A DNA stretch of 64,000 nt, taken from contig JAYKKR010000043.1 of the NCBI GenBank assembly GCA_036971615.1, positions 62,001-126,000 on the forward strand, in the 5' to 3' direction. Position 1 is the stretch's first letter; every line of letters starts with the position of its first letter. This DNA is from Amyloporia xantha (Eukaryota; Basidiomycota; Agaricomycetes; Polyporales; Adustoporiaceae). The notes under the pieces are model-generated. The model ran no database searches. It was not told where the DNA came from and saw nothing but the letters and a program-made list of their open reading frames with translations. Of the stretch, positions 44,081-54,700 are shown piece after piece. Both the position numbers and the translations under genes were made by a program.

Positions 44081-46799
44081 TTACTTTCGTCGCTGCTGCT
44101 GTTGCCACAGCGCGAGCGGCATATCTTCTTCTTCTGATCGTCGGTGGTTTTGTACAACAGCATGGGCGCTCGTACCCTTCTTGAGCTTGCCATTAACGTG
44201 GTGCATCGTGGGCACTGGGGGAGCCGCAGAAGCGGAGAGAGATCGGTTCGGTAACCGACCCCCACTATAGGGCTGCTTCTCTTGGGCCGGCGTATAGCGA
44301 TTAGGTGGAGGTGATCGCGTCCGGCGAGGGGAAACAGACGCGGAGGGAGGAGAGGTGGGCGGAGAAGCTGTCCTCGGGGGTGGCGAGGGCGATGAGTGAT
44401 TACGAGCGTTCATAAGCGGTGCAGATCCTGTCGTAGCTAGCCACGTCTGTTCGACCGCAACAGGAGGCATCGCACCCGGCGGCAAATGCGAGCCCACTAC
44501 CATGGGAGAGTACTGCTGAGTCTGCACTGGAACATTCCCCATGTTATAGAAGCCACCGTTTGCTGCCTGCGGCTGTGGCTGAACCAGCTGCACTGTAAAT
44601 GGCGCAGGAGGAGCTGAAGGAGATCGAGCGGCTGGTGGGGATTGCTGATACGGAGTAGAGTTACCAGCTGAAGTAGGCACAGATGACGTACGACCAAGAG
44701 CCGCTCCTCCTGCCCCATTGACCGACGAGCCGTACGAATATTCTTGCTCCATGACGCGGTGTTGCATTTCATATTGTGGGCCACGCACAGGCATCTCTGC
44801 TCGTCGAGCTCCTGGCGGAGGGGAGCCTCCAGTGGACTGCTTGGTGAGACTCCCGCGACGTTGTCTTTCCTTTTGCTCCTGCTCTCTTTCCAGCTTCTCC
44901 TTTTCGACCCTCTCCCGCTCCTCCTTCTCCTTCTGCTCCCGCTCCTGTTGTTCCTGGTCAGGTGTGGGATTAGGCTGTGCTTGCGCTTGAGGTTGAGCAG
45001 TCCCGTTAACCTGAGCAGTTGGCGAAGTCTGTGTCTTGTTGATGACACCAAGATACCAGAACATCAGATTGCTGATCAAGACTTGTTCGTAGAGGGGACG
45101 ACGAGGATTAGCAAGTTTGATATGGCTCAGGCGGTATATCGCTCGCTCTACATGTATGGGGTACCGCGCGTACATCCCAGCGAGCTGCGGTGATGGTGAG
45201 GGAACATAGCTCTTGGATGACTTTGAAGCACCCAGAAGCGCGGCAGCTGTCTCACGTCCAGACGTACCGATGCCAAGCGGCGGAGGGGTATCTTCCTGCT
45301 TCTTCCTGCCACCGAAGAGCGACCCGAAAAAGCCTGTGTCCTTTTCTTTCTCTCGCTCACGGGCGTCCTTATCTTTCTGTTGCTTCTTGCTGCTCTTGTC
45401 GCTACCCCACTTCCCGAACAAACCCCCTTTCTTGTCCTTCTCTCGCCGATGGTCGGAGGGGCTCGGTGATGGCGAATGGAATGTGGGTGCTTCTTGAAGA
45501 GATGGCCGAGGAGTGCTAGCAACGGCTGGAACTGCAGCCGGCGTCGGTTGAGGAGAGGGTGAACGTGTCAGTGGAGGCTGCTCAGGGACGGGTGCCACGG
45601 CTCGCTGTGGTTGAGGATGGTGTAGAACCGGGGATTCCGACGGTAAGGGAGCTTGTTCTTGCGTATGCTCGGGCGAGTCTGCGTGTGAAGTCGTGGAAGG
45701 CGGCGATGCAGATGACTCTACTGATGGCTCGGGGGACGCTGTTCTCAGAGCACCTTCGGATTCATCCGGCTCTTCTGTTGCGTACGCATCATAAATGAGA
45801 GCTTCTTCGCTGTACGACTCCGGCCGCGGCAAAGAGGGAATTTCCTCGTCGCTGACAGGCCGCCGGCTCGACTCTGCATGCCCATGGTCGCTCGAAGACA
45901 TGTCGCTGGAACTTCGCGGCTCTTGCATCGTCTGTGAGCGGGTCACCGATAGTCTCCGACTACGGGTAGCTGTGAACCGATGCGACCCCTCTCCTACCAT
46001 GCCTGGCTTTCGGATTTTGGTGCGTGCTGAGCGGCGAAGTGCTGCATTTGGCCGAGGAATGACGATAGGAGCGTCCGCGTCGTCGCCCATCTCAGGGATA
46101 TCGTCCATGCGATCGATGGCTGTGCGTACACTTTGTTAAGCCTTCACGATGGGCAACGGATAGCATCATACCTGAGGGGGAGACATTGAGACTCAGGCTT
46201 CTTCGTAGTACGCTGCGCAGTCTCGACGGATCATCATTTTTCGACGCCTCCTCCGCCAGCTCCTCCAGTTTCTGCAGGTCGCTGATCGTCAGTTGCGGTA
46301 CGGAGGCGTAGACACTCGTCCGGTTGCGCCTGATAGGCACGACCGGTTCCTCATTCTGCTCCTCCACGCCGTCGTTTGCCGACGGCTTGTACTGCCTGCT
46401 GAGCATCGATTTCTTCCTCCCCAGCGAGCTGGTGGAAACGCTCGACGCCGAGCGCCCCAAGACGCCCGTCTCATCGGACGGCGTACGAGCATGCTCTTTC
46501 AGGAATTCCCGGAACTCGGCAGGTGCGATCTCCGGGTGTAGACGAGCGGGGACCCAGAAAAGATGGAAAGGATCGTCCTTAGCATCCGCCGAGCCATTGT
46601 CACTGAGCTCTTCGTGCGAACTGCTGCTGCTCGAGTCATCTGTAGGGGTCCAGTATCCGGCGGTTGGAGATGGTTGGGGTGAAGCACCAGGTAGATCCGG
46701 GTCCAAGATGAGAGAACCAGGACCGCCGGCAGTCGAACGTCTTCTGAGATCACGGAGAGCCTCTACCTCGCGCTGAATCTCGTACTCGGACGGTTGCAT
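44081..46799 (-). CDS. Zds1-like protein (Zds C-terminal domain), 888 aa
   Basis: Two exons, 46799-46172 and 46119-44081, with a 52-nt intron, sum to 2667 bases. The ATG at 46799 starts MQPSEYEIQREVEALRDLRRRS, a conserved-looking helix, and near it lies DDPFHLFWVPARLHPEIAPAEF, another Zds-type block. The long middle is Ser/Pro-rich. The diagnostic Zds C-terminal domain is RYPIHVERAIYRLSHIKLAN, PRRPLYEQVLISNLMFWYL. In yeast Zds1/Zds2 this domain binds PP2A-Cdc55 and controls mitotic entry and polarity; the same role here is inference. Beyond the domain is a Gln/Glu/Arg coiled stretch (near 44990-44860) and a low-complexity tail of about 270 residues, unusual since the domain ends the yeast proteins. 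Confidence 0.88.
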
Positions 46800-48856
46800 C
46801 GCGGGCTCATTGAGACGACAACAATTAGACGATTGAGCACCACTGCCTGCGCTGCGTCACTCACCTTGATTGCCAGCACTTCTGCCACGGTGACTGTCGG
46901 CGAGGGGTAGTCGTGGAGGTGGACGATGCACGAGACAAGCCGCCTGCCCAGTGGTCGTGAGCGGGCTAGCTGCGTCGAGCAGAGGCCGGTGGCGCGGCAA
47001 CCCATGCCGAACCTCATTCCTAATTAATTCTAGCGCCGACTTTAGTTTCTTTCTCGGAGCCGTTCGGGATCTGAATTGACCCTCAATGCAAACGTGCCTT
47101 ACCAGCTCGAACCACCCTCCTTTCGGATCGCTGCCACTGCAGCTAGCTTTTACTGCCCATGAATACAGTAATGTTCAATCGGACTAGGCGCAAATGATTC
47201 GTCAGAACCGTAGTAACATGTCAAGAAAGAGCGCCATCACCCCTACCTGTTCACGAGAGCTTTCCTACTGCGTTGAATCTTGAGCCTCGGTGCTGACGTC
47301 CGAGCTAGTCTCGTTCCCACGACCTCCTGGAGGATGGGCTTCGCGCACACCCTCCAGAAGGTCTGGTGCATTTCGTGCTCGGCATGTAGATATGTGACAA
47401 TCAGTCACATCACGTGCACTTGACTAATGGGCAACTTGTAAGATGGTCCCGGCAAACGCAGGCTTTGCGTCCTTTGTGCATCCTGGTTGTTACTACATTG
47501 ACGGTATTCGATCCATTTGTGCTTCTTCTCATGTCTGCGATGCCTTTTACAAGATAATTGTGTACCGCTTGGTGAAAACATTTCAGCTATGGCTGTTAGG
47601 TCGGAAGATGCCGAAGAATATTCATATGTAGGATGTGCAGCTTGATTCCACTGTAACTGGATATTCTGTTGTCAGGGTAAACTCGAAATCCATAGCGAGC
47701 ACCGCCCTGGGGCAAAAATCGGTTCACTTTTATGCAGCAACCGCAGAGAATACCGTCATATAGATGTGTATGAGTCAATACAAATGACCGGTATATCACG
47801 TGAACTGAGCTCGGCAACCCTCGGTGTCACATATCTACATCCCGAGGACGAAATGCACCAGACGTTCTACAGGGCTCTCTGCACCCCCCTCCCGTGAGAA
47901 ATTTTCAGGAACTTCAGATTCGTTCAGATTCATCCATCACTAAATTCGGATCCAGCTGTGGCGGTGGCTGACCGAGCGAGCGCAGCGAGGGGGGGGGGTG
48001 TGTGCAGAGGAGCCCTGTTGAACGTCTGGGTTCGAGACTACGTCCGAGCGTGAACTTACTTTGGTTCCAATCATTACTCAATCCACTCATAACTTCTTCA
48101 ATGTGTGACACTCGCGCCGTCGGTCCGGTACCAGAGGGTACCAGTTGTCTTCGTTGTTATCAACGTGCAAACCCTTCGGACCACACTGGACGGGCTACTG
48201 GATTGACAGAATTTGAACCCTTCGTCACTAGGCAATGTCTGGTACGACGGACCTGATTCAGCTTTCTGCAGAATATCGCTATGGCACAATACTTGGAACG
48301 TCGAGTATTTGATGTGCAGTCTATCCGTGCACTGAGCCCACAGTTCGTGTTTGGAATCAGATTGTCCCGAGTGGTGAGTTACTTGATATCTGTTAGATCC
48401 AGTAATTAACAAACTCAGTTTGGCGCAGGAGGGGCGTCACATATGTGATTGATATTATGTCTCCTTACAACCTTTTTACACGACGCAACCATCAATAATC
48501 GCTTGCTTGACATTTTCTTTACTGGACGGTCATGCACCTCCTCGAGTGGGACGCTGTAACAGTGCGTCCCTCGTTTAATGTCGTACTTCGGATAATTCAA
48601 TGAATTGAACAACCTTTATGCCTTCTACGAAGCTGCATCTTTCATTTCGGACTCACTTGAGTCATCCCGGCAGCTTCGATCATGAAGATTATAGATATCA
48701 CAGCGGTCTAGGCCCTGGGAGCAAGGTCAATTCGGCTATGTGAATGTTTCATGTACAGGCGCCTATGCACTCACGCTGGAAGATATTTAGATTGGCCTTT
48801 AACAGGCATCCTTTCGCCGCACATTCGCCCAGCACCCACGTTATCTTATTACTTTC
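46800..48856. other. 2 kb intergenic region with a foldback repeat
   Basis: Between the divergent Zds-like and agmatinase-like genes. No coding exon could be supported. It contains the inverted repeat at 47858-48031 and AT-rich DNA upstream of the agmatinase start. Confidence 0.5.
47858..48031. repeat. Imperfect inverted repeat (foldback / possible MITE)
   Basis: The left arm (47858-47892: cagacgttctacagggctct, then ctgcacccccctc) is nearly the reverse complement of the right arm (47989-48030: a G10 run, tgtgtgcagagg, agccctgttgaacgtctggg). Arms of about 35 bases enclose about 95 bases. Mismatches are few and mostly in the homopolymer and one inserted base. No coding capacity. It resembles a short miniature inverted-repeat element. 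A target-site duplication is not clear. Confidence 0.6.
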
Positions 48857-51041
48857 ATGATGTTCGTGCGGCGTGTGCTCTGCTCATACATGAGTAGCTT
48901 ACCATTCCTCCTGGGGATCGGATGCGTGAGCTTCACCCTCGCGCAAGAACAAATACGCGTCGGGGGGCCTTCGACTCAAAGTTATGAGACATCACACAAC
49001 ATTATCATGGGTTCGCTCTCGGGATCGTTTCCACTTGCCGAATCACGGGCTCTACAGAGTTGGAATGGGCTGACAACGTTTGCTGGGGCGCCACCGTTAC
49101 GATGCCTCGGAGCTGATATGGATGTACTCTACGATGTAGCTGTCCTCGGTATGAACGTCTTCCCGAAAAAGTCAATCTGTTCTGATTTTTCTGACAACGC
49201 TATTGATAGGAGCACCGTTCGATACCGCTACAACGTATCGTTCGGGGTGAGCACTCAGCCTCTGTGGGGATCAATCAGTTATGTTGACATTCTTTCAGAG
49301 CTCGGTTTGGCCCAAACGGAATCAGACAGGGAGCTCGTCGGCTCGGAATTTCGAGAATCAACGTTCCCATGAAAATCCGCGTCAGCGACTATGTTGATGT
49401 GGTCGATTGCGGGGATGTTCGTGCGTATGCAGAATATGATGAAATTAGTCTTATGCTCATAGCGTGATGAGCAGCCATGGTTTATGTTGACAACAAAGTT
49501 GCGTTGCGGCAGCTCGAGCTTGCCACTTCTATGGTGCTCGCTCGGCCTAGTCTTCGGTCATACGAAGGCACAAGTATAGCAAAAGATGGCAATTTCCATC
49601 CTCGTATATTGACCCTAGTGAGCGTGCCTGCTTTTGATTGAAACATTCTCCGCTATTATCAAAGGGGCTGTACCTCGAGTACTGCTGCACGCATGGTAGT
49701 CATGCCAAAGTCTTCGTTTTTCCTAGAGGAATATGAAATCAGATCAGCGAAGCCTTACTCATTCATTCGTAGGGTGGTGATCACACCATCACGCTATCTC
49801 TTTTACGCGGAATGGGGAAAATCTACGGTCCCGTTAGGTAAGTGGTCTCCATCATCTGCGCTGACAGCTGACTATATCACAATATCTAGCGTCGTGCACT
49901 TTGACAGCCACATTGGTAAGTGTTAGATTGTGCGAATTCAAGTTGCGCGTCGATACGACGTACCCTCATTGTAGATACATGGAAACCGAGGAGAATGGTC
50001 AGTGGTACAGCGTCAACCTACGAACGTAGACTGAGCGAGTTCACTTCACAGCCGGATGGACCATGGCTCCCAGATGAGGTCAGTATCATTCACTATGTAC
50101 ACATGTAGTTCTACTAAGAAATTATGTAGGAAATACCAGTTACCCATGACAACTACTTCTGGCACGCGCATAACGAGAGTCTCCTAGCCGCGAATCATTC
50201 CAATATTGTAAGTATACGGCTAACTCATTCATCTTATCGAGGCTTGATCGACGGGTCGGCTTGTCCCATCCCTATGCTAGCATGTTGGGATTCATGGCGC
50301 GCTAGACAGCTGGGAAGACTACGAGGACGATTACGAGGCCGGTTTTGTGATCATTCAAGCAGATGAAATTGAAGATATCGGCTATCGCGGTGTCGTGAAG
50401 AGAATAAGGGACACGGTGGGAGACAATCCTGTGTACAGTATGTCCTTCTGCTTTGTTCGCTCGGAATATTTCTGATTAGGTACGCTTAGTCTCCTTTGAT
50501 ATAGATGTGATAGACCTCGGGATGGCGCCTGCGTGAGTCAATGTGGATGCATCATGACATATTTGTAGATGACTCAACAGCGATATTCACAGCACTGGAA
50601 CGTAGGTGTTCATCATTAAATGTCCTATGTGCAGTGAAGTAGTAGTCTTATTTTCGCTCTGCAGCCCCGAGATTGGTGGGTATACCACAAGAGTAAGTCG
50701 TCTGAATTATATGATACTGTGTTTATCAACCGGGTACCGTGAACTGCAGGAGATCAAGAAAATTCTACAAGGCTTAGCCGGCCTGAAAATTGTCGGAGCC
50801 GATATTGTCGAAGTGGCACCAAGTATGCTCTGAATTCAGTAAGGATGTTCTCGATGACACTGACATGATTCTGTCTTCAACAGGCTATGATTCACAAGGT
50901 ATGCTGTGTGCACACCCCTTCTGCGTGAGCTCACTGATCGAATCATTTCCATGATTCGTAGCCGAAATCACCCAAATCGCTGCTGGTAATATTGGATGGG
51001 ACCTACTCGCTTTGATGGCAAAGACGCCTTTGGTCACTTGA
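48857..51041 (+). CDS. Agmatinase/arginase-family ureohydrolase with signal peptide
   Basis: Manganese enzyme of the ureohydrolase family, predicted to hydrolyse agmatine or a similar guanidino compound to release urea. The substrate is not certain. The ATG at 48857 gives a hydrophobic leader (SSLPFLLGIGCVSFTLA) ending in a likely signal-peptidase site, so the protein is probably secreted or vacuolar. More than ten tiny exons assemble the family motifs: YDVAVLG/APFDTATTYRSG/ARFGPNGIRQGARR, GGDHTITLSLLRG, VVHFDSHID/TWKP, HVGIHGALDSWEDYE, SFDIDVIDLGMAP, ATGTPEIGGYTTR/EIKK and GADIVEVAP, ending LMAKTPLVT at 51041. All metal-binding His and Asp positions are present. The usual Pro after the last Asp (DxDxxDP) is Leu. 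Exon ends near 48950-49060 are uncertain. Confidence 0.87.
50593..50601 (+). other. 9-nt microexon in the ureohydrolase gene
   Basis: Bases cactggaac, flanked by AG at 50591-50592 and GTAGGT at 50602. They supply the Thr-Gly core of the conserved (A/G)TGTPE loop. Without it MAPA could not be joined to TPEIGG. A second very short exon (50884-50898, 15 nt, coding YDSQ) follows in the same gene. Confidence 0.75.
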
Positions 51042-51792
51042 GGGCCAAGTCCCTCTGTTATTTATCCAGATATCCACTGGTAGAGTCCTAGTTGCATAGT
51101 AACTACGATGCGAGATGCGCGAAGTTGGCTGTTGGGAAATAGTCATCATGTTATGGGAAAGGGGCGTCGGCGCAGTTTTATTCGGATCGAGGGACTATAG
51201 GCTGACGTCGGAGTTCTGAGGTCAGTATCATGCATGGTGCCAGTGATCCTGAATACGTTCAGGTGTACGGGTCAACGGGCGTTTAGCGCGTCACCGCGGT
51301 GGCGACCATTCCCTTGGGACATTCAAGTTTGCAATCGGAGAGTGTTGATACTCTCAGTGTGCAGACCTCCCTCAATTCAATGATGTGTTGCGTTCATCCG
51401 ACTGCTCAAAATGCTAGCGGGTGCTCGATCGCCCTGACAGCCTACAGGCTACAATTTTGTGACTGGCGTATACATATTAGTGTACATGCATCTAATCACA
51501 CGCGTTCGTTTCCCTGGACCTGACTTATTCTCGATCTCTCCCCACAACATTTCAGTGACGAAAACGAGCCTTCTGTCCTCGCTTACATTTCGCAGTCTAC
51601 ATCGAAGGAAACGAATTTAATTCCAGCGTGTTCAAGGCGTGTCTCGCCCCAGCTGAATTTCCCCCACAAATGTGATTACGTAAGCCTCAATGGTTGGGGA
51701 AGGCCGGCTGCAAATGTCTTTTAGCCAGAGCCTGAACGCTCCCAAATTGCTCTGCAGTCATCGGCCAGCTGTCCTCTTCATTGGATCTGACT
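51042..51792. promoter_or_regulatory. Upstream region of acetyl-CoA carboxylase
   Basis: About 750 bases between two plus-strand genes. No coding exon. The segment just before the start (near 51700-51790) is pyrimidine-rich. Presumed promoter by position. Confidence 0.45.
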
Positions 51793-54700
51793 ATGGTGTC
51801 CTACGATCATTCCCGAGTCTCGCAGTTCATCGGTAAGTCTTACCTAGCTTCGGTAGGGAACGCGGCCACATGACTACTTCGACATAGGCGGTAATACCCT
51901 CGACAAGGCCCCATCGGGCCCTGTATCTGATTTTGTGAAAAGCAATGGCGGACATACCGTCATCACGAAGGTGCGCAGGGATCTAAACACTACAATAAAT
52001 CGTTTTATCGGACATGTGGACTGACATTGCGACTGCAGGTTCTCATCGCCAACAACGGTCGGTGTATTCTGAAGTAGGGTTCTACCATTGTGCTGACCGT
52101 CCTACCTAGGTATTGCTGCCGTCAAGGAAATTCGATCAATCAGACAATGGAGCTACGAAACCTTTGGAACCGAGCGTGCAGTCGAGTTCACGGTCATGGC
52201 GACTCCAGAGGACCTCAAGGTGAATGCTGAATACATTCGCATGGCCGACCGCTACGTCGAAGTACCGGGTGGCTCGAATAACAACAATTACGCGAATGTC
52301 GACCTTATTGTAGACGTTGCCGAACGGGCGGGAGTGCACGCTGTATGGGCTGGCTGGGGACATGCGTCAGAGAACCCGCGTCTTCCAGAGACTCTGGCAG
52401 CAAACAAGATAGTCTTTATCGGTCCTCCGGGAAGCGCAATGCGTAGTCTGGGAGACAAGATCTCGAGTACGATCGTGGCTCAGAGCGCAGAAGTACCGAC
52501 GATGCCATGGTCAGGTTCGGGAATTTCTGAGACAGAGGTCACAGAGCAAGGTTTTGTGGCTGTGGCGGATGAAGTCTACAAGAAGGCATGTGTGACAAAT
52601 GTGGAGGAAGGTTTAGCGAGGTCTACGGAGATTGGATACCCGGTTATGATCAAGGCCAGTGAAGGTGGAGGAGGAAAGGGAATCAGGAAAGTTGAGGCTC
52701 CTGAGCAGTTCAAGAATGCATTTAATGCTGTCGCGGGAGAGATTCCTGGTATGCGCACTGCCTCTTACCGTTGTATGTTTACTGACGTTCGTCTTAGGCT
52801 CTCCGATTTTCATTATGAAGCTCGCCGGGCAGGCGCGTCATCTGGAAGTTCAGCTGCTTGCCGATCAATACGGTAACGCTATTTCTCTTTTCGGTCGCGA
52901 CTGTTCCGTACAGCGTCGCCACCAGAAGATTATCGAGGAGGCCCCTGTCACGATCGCCAAGCAAGACACGTTTGAAGAGATGGAACGCGCTGCGGTCCGA
53001 TTGGCTAAACTCGTCGGATATGTCAGTGCTGGTACTGTTGAATGTAAGACTTTGTTCGTACTTTATCAGAGTTGACATTAATATCGAAGTCTAGACCTTT
53101 ATAGTCACGCAGAGGATGTATTCCACTTCCTGGAGTTGAATCCTCGTCTTCAAGTTGAACATCCAACAACTGAAATGGTCTCTGGCGTCAATCTCCCCGC
53201 GGCTCAGCTTCAAATTGCCATGGGTGTCCCTCTACATCGTATTCGACATATTCGACAGCTTTACGGCGTTGCACCGAACGGTACATCCGAGATAGACTTC
53301 GATATGGTCAACCCTGAGGCGAGCCAGCTCCAGCGTAAGCCGCGGCCCAAAGGACATGTTGTCGCAGTACGAATTACGGCAGAAAACCCCGACGCAGGCT
53401 TTAAGCCATCCTCCGGGCTGCTTCAGGAGCTCAACTTCCGCTCGAGTACGAACGTTTGGGGCTATTTCTCAGTAAGCTCTGCCGGTGGTCTGCACGAGTT
53501 CGCAGATTCTCAGTTCGGGCATATCTTTGCGTACGGTGAAGATCGTGGCGAGAGCAGGAAGAACATGGTTGTCGCGTTGAAGGAACTTAGCATTCGTGGT
53601 GACTTCCGGACCACCGTCGAGTATCTGATCAAGTTGCTCGAGCTCCAGGCATTCCAGGAGAATACGATCACCACGGGCTGGCTTGATTCGCTGATCAGTG
53701 ACAAGCTAACAGCTGAGCGTCCGGACGCGACCTTGGCCGTCATCTGCGGTGCTGTTACGAAGGCTCATCTCGCGTCTGAGGCCTCGTGGGGTGAATACAA
53801 ACGGATTCTGGACAAGGGCCAGGTACCGTCTCGGGACGTACTGAAAACCGTATTTGGGATCGACTTCATCTACGACAACGTGCGGTACTCCTTTACATGC
53901 ACTCGGTCGTCCCTGACTACTTGGACATTATACTTGAATGGTGGTCGGACGCTAGTCGGCGCTCGGCCACTTGCTGATGGTGGTCTATTAGTCCTGCTTG
54001 ATGGAAAGAGCCACTCTGTATACTGGAGAGAGGAGGTTGGCGCGCTCCGGGTCATGATCGACTCGAAGACGTGCTTGATCGAGCAGGAAAACGACCCTAC
54101 ACAGCTTCGTAGTCCTAGTCCTGGTAAGCTGGTGCGTTTTCTGGCTGAAAGCGGAGACCACATCAATGCAGGAGAGCAGTACGCAGAAATTGAGGTAAGC
54201 ATCTATACACCCGTTTGTTTAGATCCGAGATCTCATCAATCCCCAGGTCATGAAGATGTACATGCCTCTCGTTGCTGCAGAGGATGGTATCGTGCAATTT
54301 GTCAAGCAGCCCGGAGTTAGCTTAGAGCCGGGAGATATCCTCGGTATCCTCACGCTCGATGATCCTGCTCGAGTGAAGCACGCGAAGCCCTTCGAAGGCT
54401 TACTACCGGCAATGGGACCTCCCAGTGTAATCGGTAACAAAGCTCATCAGCGCATGCATTACTACCTCACCATTCTCAACGACATCCTCGATGGCTTCGA
54501 CAATCAGGCAATCATGGCTTCTACATTCAAGGATCTGATCTCTACACTGGAGGACCCTGGCTTGCCCTTCGCTGAGGTAACCGCAATTCTCTCCACGCTT
54601 TCCGGCCGTATGTCAGCTAAGCTCGAGGAGAGTATTCGTTCTGCGATCGAGGCTGCGAGGGGAAAGGGTGCATCTCCATCCGAATTTCCGGCTATACGAA

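Noticed and set aside
45190..45522. Open frames on both strands inside the Zds-like gene
   Set aside because: Shadows of the Ser/Pro-rich coding exon; no independent motifs.
48018..48045. tRNA T-arm-like string (ggttcgagactac)
   Set aside because: No acceptor stem, anticodon arm or D arm around it; it belongs to the flank of the inverted repeat.
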